A stretch of 26,865 nucleotides of DNA from Anaerolineae bacterium (GTDB taxonomy: Bacteria > Chloroflexota > Anaerolineae > JAFGEY01). Location of the stretch: assembly GCA_016929775.1 (NCBI GenBank), contig JAFGIE010000025.1, forward strand, positions 1 to 26,865. The letters are read 5' to 3'. Positions 1-8,232 of the stretch are shown in pieces. Both the position numbers and the translations under genes were made by a program. Each line of letters opens with the position of its first letter. Position 1 is the first letter of the stretch. Under the pieces are notes generated by a model. That model ran no database searches. It saw nothing but the letters and a program-made list of their open reading frames with translations, and was not told the DNA's origin.

Positions 1-38
1 CCGTTCCCTCTAGAGGCACGATCTTGCCCCGGGAACGG
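1..38. repeat. Inverted repeat with internal palindrome at window edge
   Basis: CCGTTCCC at 1-8 is matched by its reverse complement GGGAACGG at 31-38. The 10-bp palindrome CCTCTAGAGG lies at 7-16, partly inside the left arm. The element sits 45 nt downstream of the stop codon of the minus-strand ABC ATPase gene and could be part of its transcription terminator. No T-rich tract can be judged because the window ends here. Confidence 0.35.
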
Positions 39-83
39 GTCCGTCCTGTTGTACGACGCCCGCAGCGCCCGAGGTCGCCGGCG

Positions 84-1190
84 CTAGCGAATGGCGACCT
101 CAGTGTCACGGTCGAACAGGTGGATGTGATCCATGTTGAAAATCACAGACAGCTCGTTACCCACGCGGGCACGCGAACGGGGATCAACGCGGGCGACGAA
201 CTCGTCCTTGCCGGTCAGGAGGTAGAGAAAGATCTCGTTGCCCATGAGCTCGGTGATGTCGACGCGGCAGTTGACCGTCTGCGGCGTGATGTTGGGCGCC
301 TGGAAGTCGGGGTCAAAGATGTCGTTGGGACGGATGCCAAACACGACTTCTTTGCCGACGTATCCCTTTTCGGCATAGAGCTTGGCCTTGTCCGCTGGCA
401 CGCGCAGCTTGAACGTGTCGGACTGGATGTACATGGCTTCGTCGGTGCGGACGAGGGTCGCGTCGAAAAAGTTCATGCTCGGCGTGCCGATGAACCCGGC
501 AACGAAAATGCTGTTCGGCGTGTTGTACAGGGCCTGTGGCGTGTCGATCTGCTGCAGGACGCCGTCGCGCATGACGGCGATGCGGCTGCCCATGGTCATG
601 GCTTCCATCTGGTCGTGCGTGACATAGATGAACGTGGTCTCTAGGCGCTGGTGCAGGCGGCTGAGCATGGCGCGCGCCTCGATGCGCAGCTTGGCGTCGA
701 GGTTGGAGAGCGGTTCGTCCATCAAAAAGACCGCCGGGTTGCGCACGATCGCGCGCCCGACGGCGACGCGCTGGCGCTGCCCACCAGAGAGCTGTCGCGG
801 CTTGCGGTCGAGCAGCTCCAGGATGTCCAGCCTGTCGGCAGCTTCTTTGACCCGCGCGTCGATGTCGTCCTTGGGCGTCTTGCGCAGGCGCAGGCCAAAG
901 GCCATGTTATCATAGACCGACATGTGGGGATAGAGCGCATAGCTCTGAAAGACCATGGCGATGTCACGTTCCTTGGGCGGTACATCGTTCACCAGGCGGT
1001 CGCCGATGTAGATGTCCCCCGAGGTCAGCTCTTCGAGCCCCGCCAGGAGGCGCAGGCTGGTGGTCTTGCCGCAGCCGGAAGGGCCGACAAAGACCAGGAA
1101 TTCGCGATCGGGGATGTCGATCGTCAGGTCCTTGACGGCGACGACGTTGCCGAATACCTTGGTTGCGTGCTGATAGGTCACACTTGCCAT
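84..1190 (-). CDS. Sugar ABC transporter ATP-binding protein (MalK/UgpC/MsmX type)
   Basis: Cytoplasmic ATPase subunit of a carbohydrate importer, 368 aa, the usual length for the MalK/UgpC/MsmX family. All ABC motifs are visible: Walker A GPSGCGKT at 36-43, Q-loop FQSYALYPHM at 81-90, signature LSGGQRQ at 134-140, Walker B VFLMDEP at 154-160 with the D-loop after it, and H-loop THD at 191-193. After about residue 240 comes the C-terminal OB/TOBE regulatory region typical of this family, with FGIRP near 285. The start is supported by GAGGAGG about 6 nt upstream. It lies 16 nt after the DeoR gene and is surely co-transcribed with it. No permease or solute-binding gene is in the window, so the partners are either beyond the left edge or elsewhere; MsmX-type ATPases can serve several importers. 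The substrate cannot be told from sequence. Confidence 0.95.
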   Translation of the reverse strand: MASVTYQHATKVFGNVVAVKDLTIDIPDREFLVFVGPSGCGKTTSLRLLAGLEELTSGDIYIGDRLVNDVPPKERDIAMVFQSYALYPHMSVYDNMAFGLRLRKTPKDDIDARVKEAADRLDILELLDRKPRQLSGGQRQRVAVGRAIVRNPAVFLMDEPLSNLDAKLRIEARAMLSRLHQRLETTFIYVTHDQMEAMTMGSRIAVMRDGVLQQIDTPQALYNTPNSIFVAGFIGTPSMNFFDATLVRTDEAMYIQSDTFKLRVPADKAKLYAEKGYVGKEVVFGIRPNDIFDPDFQAPNITPQTVNCRVDITELMGNEIFLYLLTGKDEFVARVDPRSRARVGNELSVIFNMDHIHLFDRDTEVAIR

Positions 1191-1206
1191 GGATCGCCTC
1201 CTCTGC

Positions 1207-1953
1207 CTAGGTTTGTACGATGTGAATGCCCAGTTCGGTCAGATCCCACACCATCGCGGGTGGGGCGTCGATGCTCGTCACGATCGTGTCGATCGCTTCC
1301 AGAGGGGCTAGGAAGGCTGGGCCAACGTGGCCCCACCGGTCAGCAGTTGCCACGACGGTCACCCGGGCTGCCATCTCGATCGCGGCGCGCAGCAGTTGTG
1401 CGCCTGCAAGGGCATCGGCAGTCAGACCGTCGGGTAGGTGGATCCCGCCGACGCCGATGATCGCCCGATCGGCGCGCAGTTCGCGCAGCGCAAGCTCGGC
1501 GAGGTGTCCGTGCAGCGAGGTGTCGCGCCGTTCCACCTGTCCGCCGATCACGATCACGGGGTACGCCGCGTGTTCCACCAAGTGCGCGGCGACGTTGAGG
1601 GCGTTGGTCACGACGGTCAGGTCCGGAATGCGCGCGACAGCGTGTGCCACCGCAAGCGGTGTGGTGCCCGGACCAATGTAGACCGTCTCGCCGGGCACGA
1701 TCAGGTCCGCCGTCGCCTCTCCAATCCGCGCCTCCTCTTCTGTGCGCGGGGCGCGCGCCTGGCGTGCCGTCTCGCCGATCGCCGTTGCGCCGCCGTAGGA
1801 GCGTTCGAGGATGCCCTGCCGCTCGAGGTACTGCAGGTCGCGGCGGATGGTCGACTCGCTTGCGTCGAGCTGCAGACAGAGCTCCGGGACGCGGACGCTC
1901 CCCTGGGCGCGGATGATATCGGCGATCCGGCGGCGACGTTCGGCTGCGAGCAT
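1207..1953 (-). CDS. DeoR/GlpR-family transcriptional regulator
   Basis: Cytoplasmic repressor of the DeoR/GlpR type, 248 aa from the chosen start. Residues 6-55 form the winged helix-turn-helix, with the family signature VPELCLQLDASESTIRRDL at 22-40. The C-terminal part is the phosphosugar-sensing domain: GPGTTPLAVA at 95-104 (the family usually has D/S-G-T-T, so the residue before GTT being part of GPGTT is a mild variation), VVTNA at 114-118, IGG at 136-138 and GVGGIHLPDGLT at 167-178. The reading frame is open to a further ATG at 2025, but ATG 1953 is preferred: it has GAGGAG 5 nt upstream, gives the usual family N-terminus, and the upstream ATG would lie before the predicted transcription start. 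It is the first gene of a two-gene unit with the ABC ATPase and probably controls sugar uptake in response to a phosphorylated sugar (inference). Confidence 0.92.
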   Translation of the reverse strand: MLAAERRRRIADIIRAQGSVRVPELCLQLDASESTIRRDLQYLERQGILERSYGGATAIGETARQARAPRTEEEARIGEATADLIVPGETVYIGPGTTPLAVAHAVARIPDLTVVTNALNVAAHLVEHAAYPVIVIGGQVERRDTSLHGHLAELALRELRADRAIIGVGGIHLPDGLTADALAGAQLLRAAIEMAARVTVVATADRWGHVGPAFLAPLEAIDTIVTSIDAPPAMVWDLTELGIHIVQT

Positions 1954-2013
1954 GTTCGCTCCTCGGCGCGACACATACGGGGCGATGGCGGACGTCCGGT
2001 TGCCCACGCCGAG

Positions 2014-2042
2014 AGTGTAGCACAAGGCGGGCGCGATGGCAA
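2014..2042 (-). promoter_or_regulatory. Sigma-70-type promoter for the deoR-ABC unit
   Basis: Read on the minus strand, TTGCCA (2042-2037) is followed after 17 nt by TACACT (2019-2014), which is preceded by TG one base away (extended -10). The predicted transcript would start near 2007, giving a leader of about 50 nt before the ATG at 1953. It diverges from the promoter at 2103-2132, leaving about 60 nt between the two -35 boxes where a shared operator could sit. Confidence 0.65.
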
Positions 2043-2102
2043 ATCGTGCACATTGTTGGTGGATTGAGTGCGCGATGCTGGCGGATCGTTCTCTGCCTCA
2101 AC

Positions 2103-2132
2103 TTGACAAAACGAGGAGCGCGAGGCTATACT
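2103..2132 (+). promoter_or_regulatory. Sigma-70-type promoter for the jelly-roll protein gene
   Basis: A perfect -35 TTGACA (2103-2108), an 18-nt spacer and TATACT (2127-2132). Transcription would begin near 2139 with a leader of about 70 nt. The promoter stands out clearly against the GC-rich background. Confidence 0.75.
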
Positions 2133-2209
2133 GAGCATGCGAGGCGCGTTCGCGTCGTTGGGACAGGCACACGCCTGGACCGAGGGCGCCACTGCACAGG
2201 GGGGGAACA

Positions 2210-2887
2210 ATGAAGACGGTCTTTCAATCCTCTTTCGAGGAGGGCTTTTACGACTACCAGGGGATCGGCGAGCTGACCTGCCCGAACGGCTGGACGCCGC
2301 GCTGGGTACGCGGTCCAGCCGGCGGAATCCTCCATCGCCCCGAGTACGCCCCCAAGGATCGCCATCTCGGACACCCAGAGGTACACACAGGGCGCTATGC
2401 AGCCGGCTTTTACACCGTGTACGCCACGCACGATGCCTGCCTGTATCGCAAGTTCCGGGTTGGCGCGGGCAAGCTGGTGCGTGCCAGCGCGTGGTGTATG
2501 AACGTGACCCACAGCGCCGGCGGGCGCGATGGCGGGCACGGCATGCGCGTCGGGATCGACCCGACGGGCGGCGAGGACCACACGGCGCTGTCGGTCGAGT
2601 ACGGTGGGTGGTGGTCGAGCTATCTGCCGGAATGGCGGGAGCGCGCTTGGCACGAGGTCGGCGTGGAGACCGTCTCCGAGGGGGACGTGGTCACGCTGTT
2701 CCTGCACGCCAAGTGCGATTATGCAGCCGACATCAATGCCAGTCACTGGGACGACGTCAAGCTGGAGGTCGCGGAGGGCACGCCGGTCCCGCCCCTGCAA
2801 GACGCGCGCTATCCCAGCTTGGAGCAGATCGAAGAAGTCGTGCGGCGGGTTTTCCGCGAAGAGCTGGAGCGGCTGAAGCGCAAGTAG
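2210..2887 (+). CDS. Hypothetical protein, jelly-roll/carbohydrate-binding-like
   Basis: A 225-aa protein that I cannot assign to a named family. It lacks a signal peptide and membrane segments, so it appears cytoplasmic. The sequence starts with an SSFEEGF stretch, has alternating aromatic beta-strand-like segments, and includes GMRVGIDPTGG (about 110-120), a Trp-rich stretch near 133-146, VVTLFLHAK and a closing WDDVKLEV (about 180-187). This order resembles CBM4/9-like jelly-roll domains found in Chloroflexi proteins. After a short Pro-containing linker, residues 202-225 form a charged amphipathic helix that could be a coiled coil. The start is preceded by a G-rich run 5 nt upstream. It is monocistronic: its own promoter at 2103-2132 and a hairpin terminator at 2907-2940. 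A sugar-binding role beside the DeoR/ABC genes is only inferred. Confidence 0.7.
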   Translation: MKTVFQSSFEEGFYDYQGIGELTCPNGWTPRWVRGPAGGILHRPEYAPKDRHLGHPEVHTGRYAAGFYTVYATHDACLYRKFRVGAGKLVRASAWCMNVTHSAGGRDGGHGMRVGIDPTGGEDHTALSVEYGGWWSSYLPEWRERAWHEVGVETVSEGDVVTLFLHAKCDYAADINASHWDDVKLEVAEGTPVPPLQDARYPSLEQIEEVVRRVFREELERLKRK

Positions 2888-2906
2888 GGCACGCGGGCCC
2901 GGATCA

Positions 2907-2940
2907 TGAAAGCCCTCGCCCATTGCGGCGAGGGCTTTCA
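2907..2940 (+). terminator. Perfect 14-bp hairpin terminator
   Basis: TGAAAGCCCTCGCC (2907-2920) and its exact complement GGCGAGGGCTTTCA (2927-2940) enclose a 6-nt loop. It lies 19 nt after the stop of the preceding gene and directly before the next promoter. There is no clear run of T after the stem, so termination may be only partly intrinsic; the hairpin is symmetrical and could act in both directions. Confidence 0.7.
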
Positions 2941-2941
2941 G

Positions 2942-2970
2942 TTGCCGTAAAGGTGCGCTGATGATACAAT
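2942..2970 (+). promoter_or_regulatory. Probable promoter of the GT39-YYY fusion gene
   Basis: TTGCCG (2942-2947), a 17-nt spacer and TACAAT (2965-2970), placed just after the terminator hairpin and about 38 nt before the ATG at 3009. GAGG at 2998-3001 serves as ribosome binding site 7 nt before that ATG. Confidence 0.55.
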
Positions 2971-3008
2971 ACCGTTCGCTTTCACGACTCCCTGGCTGAG
3001 GATGGCGA

Positions 3009-6000
3009 ATGACGGGATCGGGACGGAACGGAACCCGGGCGCTGCTGGCGGCGATCCTGGCTGTCGCAGCCCTGTTGCGGATCCATGATCTAAACTGGGA
3101 CGAGAGCCAGCACACGCATCCCGACGAGCGCTGGATCGCGATGGTGGCGCCGACGATCCGTTGGCCCGAGGACGCCCGGGATCTGCTGGACCCGCGCCGC
3201 TCGACGCTCAACCCGCTGTGGGTGCCCGACGGCGCCGGCGGGGGCCAGCTCCGCAACTTTGCCTACGGTCACCTCCCCCTGTACTTGCACGCCTTGGCGG
3301 GCCACAGCTTGGCCTCGCTGGGGGATGCCCTTGCCCGGCGCGGTGCGGCGTACCAGGACCTGGCGCAGGAGTTGCGCGCCTGCGGCGCGTACGACGGGAT
3401 CAGCCTGGTCGGACGTGGCCTGTCGGTGTTGTTCGATCTGGGCACGATCGCGCTCCTCTATGCGATCGGGCGGCGCGTGTACGGGATGCGGACGGCGTTG
3501 CTCGGGGCAGCGCTGGGGGCGGTCGCCGTGACCCACATCCAGCTGGCGCATTACGCCACCTTTGACGTGATCACGACCACGTTCATCACGCTTGCCGTGT
3601 ATGGGGCGATATGCGTGGCGCAGGCGCAAGGTCAGCCCACGTGGCCCACGGTGTGGGCGGGCGCGGCGACCGGGCTGGCGGTGGCGTCCAAGTTCAGCGC
3701 GGCGCCGCTGATCGCGGCGCTCCTCCTCGCCCACGTGGTGTGGGCGGCGCGGCGGGTGGGCGCGGATGCGCCGGACCGCCCGTGGGCAGTGTTGCGCCGT
3801 GCAGGGGGCTGGATCGCCCTGGGCCTGCTCGTGGCTGTCATCGCTTTCCTCCTCACCTCTCCCTTTGCCGTGCTGGACTGGCAGGGGTACGCCAAGCAGA
3901 TCGGCGAGCAGGGAGCCATGGTGCGCGGCGATGCGGACTGGCCTTTCACGCGCCAGTACACGGGCACCACGTCCTACCTCTACCAGATCGTGCAGCAGGT
4001 CCGCTGGGGCCTGGGTTGGCCCTTGGGCATCGCCGCCTTTGCCGGGTTGGGTTGGACGGTGGTGCGCCAGTTCCGGCGTGCGCGCGGGGAGGAGGTGGTC
4101 CTCCTGGGGTGGGTGGCGCCCTATTTCCTGCTCACGGGCGCGTTCATGGTCAAGTTCATGCGATACATGCTCCCCCTCCTGCCGCTGCTGGTGCTGTTCG
4201 GGGCGGAGATGCTGTGGCGGATCGCCGATTGGGCGCGCGGCTGGATCCGCGCACACGCCGAGCAGGGCGGGCGGGCTGCGCTGCGCCGCGTCGTGCGGCA
4301 CGTGCTGGCGGCGTGCCCCTACCTGGTCCTGGCGGGCACAGCGCTGTGGGCGCTGGCGTTCATGCGCGTTTATGCCGGCGCGCATACCTGGGTTCGCGCC
4401 TCCCGCTGGATCTATGCCAACGTGCCTGACGGCGCCGTGATCGCGGTCGAGCATTGGGACGACCATTTGCCGTTGTCGCTTCCCGAGCAGGGCGCCACGG
4501 TCGGGGAGCGCCGGTACGTGCACGTCGAGCTGCCGATGTACGAGCCGGACAGCGTCGAAAAGATGGCGATCGTGGGCCAACGGCTGCGCCAGGCAGAGTA
4601 CATTGTCTTGGCAAGCAACAGGCTGTATCGCACCATCCCCAGGCTGCCAGACAGGTACCCGGCGAGCAGCAGGTTCTACGAGCTGCTCTTTGCCGAGCAA
4701 TTCGGCTACGTGCGCGAGATCGATTTCACCTCCTATCCGGGCATCCTCGGGATCGAGATCCCCGATGACGACGCGGACGAGAGCTTTACCGTCTACGACC
4801 ATCCGAAGCCGATCGTATTCCGCAAGGTGCGCGACATGGCGGAGGCGGAGTGGTTGGCGCTGTACACCGATGCCTTGGCCCAGGCAGCGCGGTGGACGCC
4901 CGAGAAAGAGGGTGTGCTCTCGTTCCTGGACCACGAACCCCCGCAGGAAGGGGAGGAGTCGCGCTCGCTGCTGCTCGACGTGCCGGTCGGCGAGCTGCCG
5001 GTGGTCGCCGACGCCGGGTGGAACGCGTGGGCGAGCGAGTCGACAGTGGCGGCAACGCTGCTGTGGTGGGTGGTGGTGAGCGCCCTGGGCTGGCTGGCGT
5101 GGCCCCTGACCTTTGTCGTCTTTCGCGGGCTCCGCGATCGAGGCTATCTCTTGGCGCGCTCGGTGGGCCTGCTGGTCGTCGGATATGCGATCTGGCTGCC
5201 CGCCAGCCTGCGCTGGCTGGCGAACGACTTGCCGCTCACGATCGCTGCCATCGCGGCGCTGGGCGGGACCAGCGTCCTGCTCTCGCTGCGCTACCGGGAC
5301 GAGTTGGGGGCCTTCCTGCGCGAGCGGTGGCGCGTCGTCGTCCTGGGCGAGGCGGTCTTTGGCCTGGCGTACCTGGCCTTTGTCGGGATCCGGATCCTGA
5401 ACCCCGACCTGTGGCAGCCGTGGCAGGGGGGCGAAAAGCTGATGGACATCGCCTACTTGAACGCGTGCCTGCGCAGCGCGCACCTCCCCCCCTACGATCC
5501 CTACTATGCGCACGGGTACCTGAACTACTACTACTATGGTCAGTTCCTCATGTCGATCGTGGCGCGCGTGACGGGCATCCGCGCCACGGTGGCGTTCAAC
5601 CTCGCCGTACCCACGCTCTTTGCGTTGACGGTGTGCAACGCGTTCTCGATCGGCTATGCGCTGGCGGGGCGCGTCCTGGGGCGGGGCGACGGCGTGCGCG
5701 AGCGGGCGGGGTTTGGTATCGCACACGGGACGTTGGCAGTGCTGTGCGTGACCGTGTTCGGCAACCTGGCGAGCGCAGTCCAGGTCGTCGAGCGGCTGGG
5801 CACGGTCGGCGGGAGCACGTTCACCAGCCAGATCCCGGGCCTACAGCCGCTGGTGCGCGCCGCCTCGGGGGCGTGGCAGATCGTGTTCCACAGCGCGCGC
5901 TTTCCCGGGTTCAACTACTGGGATCCGAGCCGCGTGGTGGGCTATACGATCAACGAGTTCCCGTACTGGAGCTTTTTGTTTGCCGACCTGCACCCGCACA

Positions 6001-7589
6001 TGATGAACATCCCGTTCACGCTGTTGGTGATCGCCGTCGCCCTGAACTGGCTTCTGCGCCAAGCGGGGGCGGGGCGCCAAGCGGCGGTTCGGTGCGCGCC
6101 CGCGTTGGAGCGCGGGCCCGTGCCCGATACAGAGCTGGCGTTGGTGCGGAGCAGCGTGCGCTACCTTTGGCCGCGCATCGATTGGGGCCTGATCCTGAAC
6201 TGGGCAGTGTGGCCGATCGCGCTGGGCGCCCTGGCGGCGATCAACACCTGGGATTGGCCCGCGTACGCCGGGCTGAGCGGGCTGGTGCTGCTGATCGCCT
6301 GGATCCGGGGGCGGGGAAGGCAGGGCGTCGTGCCCGCGTTGCTGGCGAGCCTCGCCCTGGCAGGGGGCAGCCTGGTCTTGTACTGGCCCTTCTTCAAGAC
6401 CTATACTGCGCTCTATGTCGGCCTGGGGTGGGGGCTCTCGCGGGGGTATACGGCGCTCGGCGAGTTCGTCGAGGTGTGGGGGTTTGTGCTCTATGGTGCG
6501 GTCACGTTGCTGTGCATCGTGGCGGCGCGGCGATCGGGTTGGCCCGCCCTGCGCTGGCTGCGCCTCGGCACACGATACCTCTCGCGACTGCACCGCGTGG
6601 AGCAGCTTGCCCGGCTGGTGGTCCGCCCCGGCATGCGGGGCGTGCCGCGCGCGCTGGCGATCGCGTCGATCGTGTTGATCCTGGTCCTGGTTGCGGTCTG
6701 GAGGGGCTACTGGGTGTTGGCCCTGATGGTCCCGCTGCTGGCGTTGGCTGTGGCGCTGGTGGTCGAACGCGAGATGCCGCCGGAGCGGCGCTTCGTATTG
6801 GCCCTAATCGGCACCGGGTTCCTGTTGATGGTGGGCGTGGAGCTCTTTTACCTCAAGGATCACCTGGCGGGCGATCAGGTGGGCTGGTGGCGCATGAACA
6901 CCCTCTTCAAGTTTTACCTGCAGGTGTGGATCATGCTGGGCGTCGCCGTCGGCGCGGCGCTGCCCGAGATGTGGCGCGCCGTCGAACGATGGCGCCCCGC
7001 CTGGCGTGCGCTATGGACCGGTCTGCTGGGCCTGCTCCTGGTCAGTGTGTTGCTGTTCCCACTGCTGGGGACCCCGGCGCGGGTCATGGACCGTTTCCCC
7101 GGCGCGCGCCCGCCGCTTGGCACGCTGGATGGCCTGGCGTTCATGACGGTCGGCAGGTATACCTGGCCCAACGACGGCAACGAGATCGTCCTCGAGGGCG
7201 ACTACCGGGCCATTCGCTGGCTGCAAGAGAACGTGCGCGGCACGCCGGTGCTGGTCGAGGCGCCGATCGGCTACTATCGCGAGTTCGGGGGGCGGGTGTC
7301 CAGCTATACCGGGCTGCCCGCGCTCTACAACGAGCAGCACGAGCGAGAACAGCGATACGCTTGGCAGAACGCGCGCCGCAGCAAGCAAGTGGACGACTTG
7401 TTCATGTCAGCCGACCTGGAGGAGACGGTGGCGATCGCGCGCCAGCTGCACGTCGAGTACGTGTACATCGGCCCGCTGGAGCGCACGCTCTACCCGCGCA
7501 CAGACAAGTTCGACCTGTTGGTGCTCCGCGGCGAGATGTCGATCGCCTACCAGAACGAGCAGGTGACGATCTATCGCCTACTGGGGTAG
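3009..7589 (+). CDS. GT39/PMT-like glycosyltransferase fused to Chlor_Arch_YYY (DUF2298) domain
   Basis: A 1526-aa polytopic membrane protein with two halves. Residues 1 to about 470 are a multi-spanning region like GT39/PMT enzymes that use polyprenyl-phosphate sugars. Its first extracytoplasmic loop carries acidic motifs DE at 31-32 and HPDER at 37-41, where the family has its catalytic Asp. A soluble segment follows (about 470-670). From about 680 onward is a complete YYY domain: YYYYG at 840-844 (the namesake YYYxG motif), DLHPHM with HPH at 995-997, NTWDWP, and RMNTLFKFY at 1295-1303, ending in a soluble tail. This second half is a paralogue of the 873-aa protein encoded at 9121-11742. 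The acceptor and sugar donor are unknown. The gene has its own promoter and is followed by an inverted repeat before the sigma-factor operon. The N-terminal PMT-like assignment is by motif and topology only. Confidence 0.88.
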   Translation: MTGSGRNGTRALLAAILAVAALLRIHDLNWDESQHTHPDERWIAMVAPTIRWPEDARDLLDPRRSTLNPLWVPDGAGGGQLRNFAYGHLPLYLHALAGHSLASLGDALARRGAAYQDLAQELRACGAYDGISLVGRGLSVLFDLGTIALLYAIGRRVYGMRTALLGAALGAVAVTHIQLAHYATFDVITTTFITLAVYGAICVAQAQGQPTWPTVWAGAATGLAVASKFSAAPLIAALLLAHVVWAARRVGADAPDRPWAVLRRAGGWIALGLLVAVIAFLLTSPFAVLDWQGYAKQIGEQGAMVRGDADWPFTRQYTGTTSYLYQIVQQVRWGLGWPLGIAAFAGLGWTVVRQFRRARGEEVVLLGWVAPYFLLTGAFMVKFMRYMLPLLPLLVLFGAEMLWRIADWARGWIRAHAEQGGRAALRRVVRHVLAACPYLVLAGTALWALAFMRVYAGAHTWVRASRWIYANVPDGAVIAVEHWDDHLPLSLPEQGATVGERRYVHVELPMYEPDSVEKMAIVGQRLRQAEYIVLASNRLYRTIPRLPDRYPASSRFYELLFAEQFGYVREIDFTSYPGILGIEIPDDDADESFTVYDHPKPIVFRKVRDMAEAEWLALYTDALAQAARWTPEKEGVLSFLDHEPPQEGEESRSLLLDVPVGELPVVADAGWNAWASESTVAATLLWWVVVSALGWLAWPLTFVVFRGLRDRGYLLARSVGLLVVGYAIWLPASLRWLANDLPLTIAAIAALGGTSVLLSLRYRDELGAFLRERWRVVVLGEAVFGLAYLAFVGIRILNPDLWQPWQGGEKLMDIAYLNACLRSAHLPPYDPYYAHGYLNYYYYGQFLMSIVARVTGIRATVAFNLAVPTLFALTVCNAFSIGYALAGRVLGRGDGVRERAGFGIAHGTLAVLCVTVFGNLASAVQVVERLGTVGGSTFTSQIPGLQPLVRAASGAWQIVFHSARFPGFNYWDPSRVVGYTINEFPYWSFLFADLHPHMMNIPFTLLVIAVALNWLLRQAGAGRQAAVRCAPALERGPVPDTELALVRSSVRYLWPRIDWGLILNWAVWPIALGALAAINTWDWPAYAGLSGLVLLIAWIRGRGRQGVVPALLASLALAGGSLVLYWPFFKTYTALYVGLGWGLSRGYTALGEFVEVWGFVLYGAVTLLCIVAARRSGWPALRWLRLGTRYLSRLHRVEQLARLVVRPGMRGVPRALAIASIVLILVLVAVWRGYWVLALMVPLLALAVALVVEREMPPERRFVLALIGTGFLLMVGVELFYLKDHLAGDQVGWWRMNTLFKFYLQVWIMLGVAVGAALPEMWRAVERWRPAWRALWTGLLGLLLVSVLLFPLLGTPARVMDRFPGARPPLGTLDGLAFMTVGRYTWPNDGNEIVLEGDYRAIRWLQENVRGTPVLVEAPIGYYREFGGRVSSYTGLPALYNEQHEREQRYAWQNARRSKQVDDLFMSADLEETVAIARQLHVEYVYIGPLERTLYPRTDKFDLLVLRGEMSIAYQNEQVTIYRLLG

Positions 7590-7613
7590 CGAGCGGGCCC
7601 ACCCACGGGCGTT

Positions 7614-7642
7614 CGCCGGGTGACAAACTGTAATACCCGGCG
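7614..7642. repeat. 8-bp inverted repeat before the sigma-factor gene
   Basis: CGCCGGGT (7614-7621) and its exact reverse complement ACCCGGCG (7635-7642) flank 13 AT-richer bases. It lies 24 nt after the stop at 7589 and overlaps the suspected ECF -35 element. It may be an operator or a weak terminator of the upstream gene. Confidence 0.5.
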
Positions 7643-7657
7643 CGGGCGCGCATCCTA
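7629..7657 (+). promoter_or_regulatory. Possible ECF-type (autoregulatory) promoter
   Basis: TGTAATA (7629-7635) and CATCCTA (7651-7657) are separated by 15 nt, about 26 nt before the GTG start at 7684. No sigma-70-like pair is visible here. ECF promoters commonly have a -35 element containing AAC/AAT and a short -10 element, and ECF sigma genes are often autoregulated, so this is a candidate. I saw no second copy of TGTAATA in the window. Confidence 0.35.
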
Positions 7658-7683
7658 GTTGCATACGGGGACGAGGAGCGAGC

Positions 7684-8232
7684 GTGGATCGGCGAGGCAG
7701 GTATGAGTTCTTCGCAGAGCAGTACGAGGCGTACCTGCCCCGCGTGCTGAACTATGTCCGGCTGCGGGTAAGCGATGAACCGCTGGCGCAGGATCTGACC
7801 GCCGAAGCTTTCGAGCGCGCATTGGCCAACATTGACACGCTGCGCGATCCCGGCGCCTTTGGCGGTTGGCTGTTCCGCATCGCGCGTAACGTGGTCGCCG
7901 GCTACTATCGAGCCCACCCGGCGCAAGTCCCTCTCGAGATGGTCGAGGGACGCGCGGCGCGCGATCCCGTCGACGGGGAGCTGGCGCTCGTCGAGGGGGA
8001 CCCCGCGAGCGCAGAGAGCGAGGTCGTCCACGCCGAAGAGCTGGCGGCGCTGCGCCGTACGCTGTGCACACTGCCAGAGCGAGAGCAAGAGATCGTGCGT
8101 CTGCGCTTCGTCGCCGGGCTGTCCCACCGGGCGATCGGCAAGGCGATGGGCCTGCGCGCCGGGAACGTCGCCGTGATCCTATACCGGGCGCTGCGCAAGC
8201 TGCGCGCCAGGCTGGAGCGGGAGGACCAGTGA
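7684..8232 (+). CDS. ECF-family RNA polymerase sigma factor
   Basis: A 182-aa sigma-70-family factor of ECF size, with only regions 2 and 4. Region 2 spans about residues 8-80, with AQDLTAEAFERA (35-46) and WLFRIARNVVAGYYR as the core-binding and -10 reading helices. A linker of about 40 acidic residues follows. Region 4 spans about 120-178 and includes LPEREQEIVRLRF and the recognition helix in LSHRAIGKAMGLRAGNVAV. The start is GTG with GAGGAG 5 nt upstream. Its TGA overlaps the GTG of the anti-sigma-like gene, so the two are translationally coupled. It heads a long co-directional gene set for membrane glycosyltransferase-like proteins and probably controls them (inference). Confidence 0.93.
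   Translation: MDRRGRYEFFAEQYEAYLPRVLNYVRLRVSDEPLAQDLTAEAFERALANIDTLRDPGAFGGWLFRIARNVVAGYYRAHPAQVPLEMVEGRAARDPVDGELALVEGDPASAESEVVHAEELAALRRTLCTLPEREQEIVRLRFVAGLSHRAIGKAMGLRAGNVAVILYRALRKLRARLEREDQ

Noticed and set aside
1954..2025. N-terminal extension of the DeoR gene to ATG 2025
   Set aside because: It would start upstream of the predicted transcription start and lacks a ribosome binding site; ATG 1953 has both a good site and the family-typical N-terminus.
3090..5726. Minus-strand open frame of 878 codons opposite the GT39-YYY gene
   Set aside because: Low-complexity composition with no motif or membrane pattern; it is the antisense shadow of a clear membrane protein.
4850..7633. Plus-strand open frame of 927 codons in another phase of the GT39-YYY gene
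   Set aside because: Arg/Gly/Ala-rich shadow; the YYY motifs are all in the overlapping frame starting at 3009.
8064..8228. Upstream extension of the anti-sigma-like gene inside the sigma gene
   Set aside because: The residues are an Arg-rich shadow of the sigma region 4 coding sequence; the GTG at 8229 in the GTGA overlap is the natural start.
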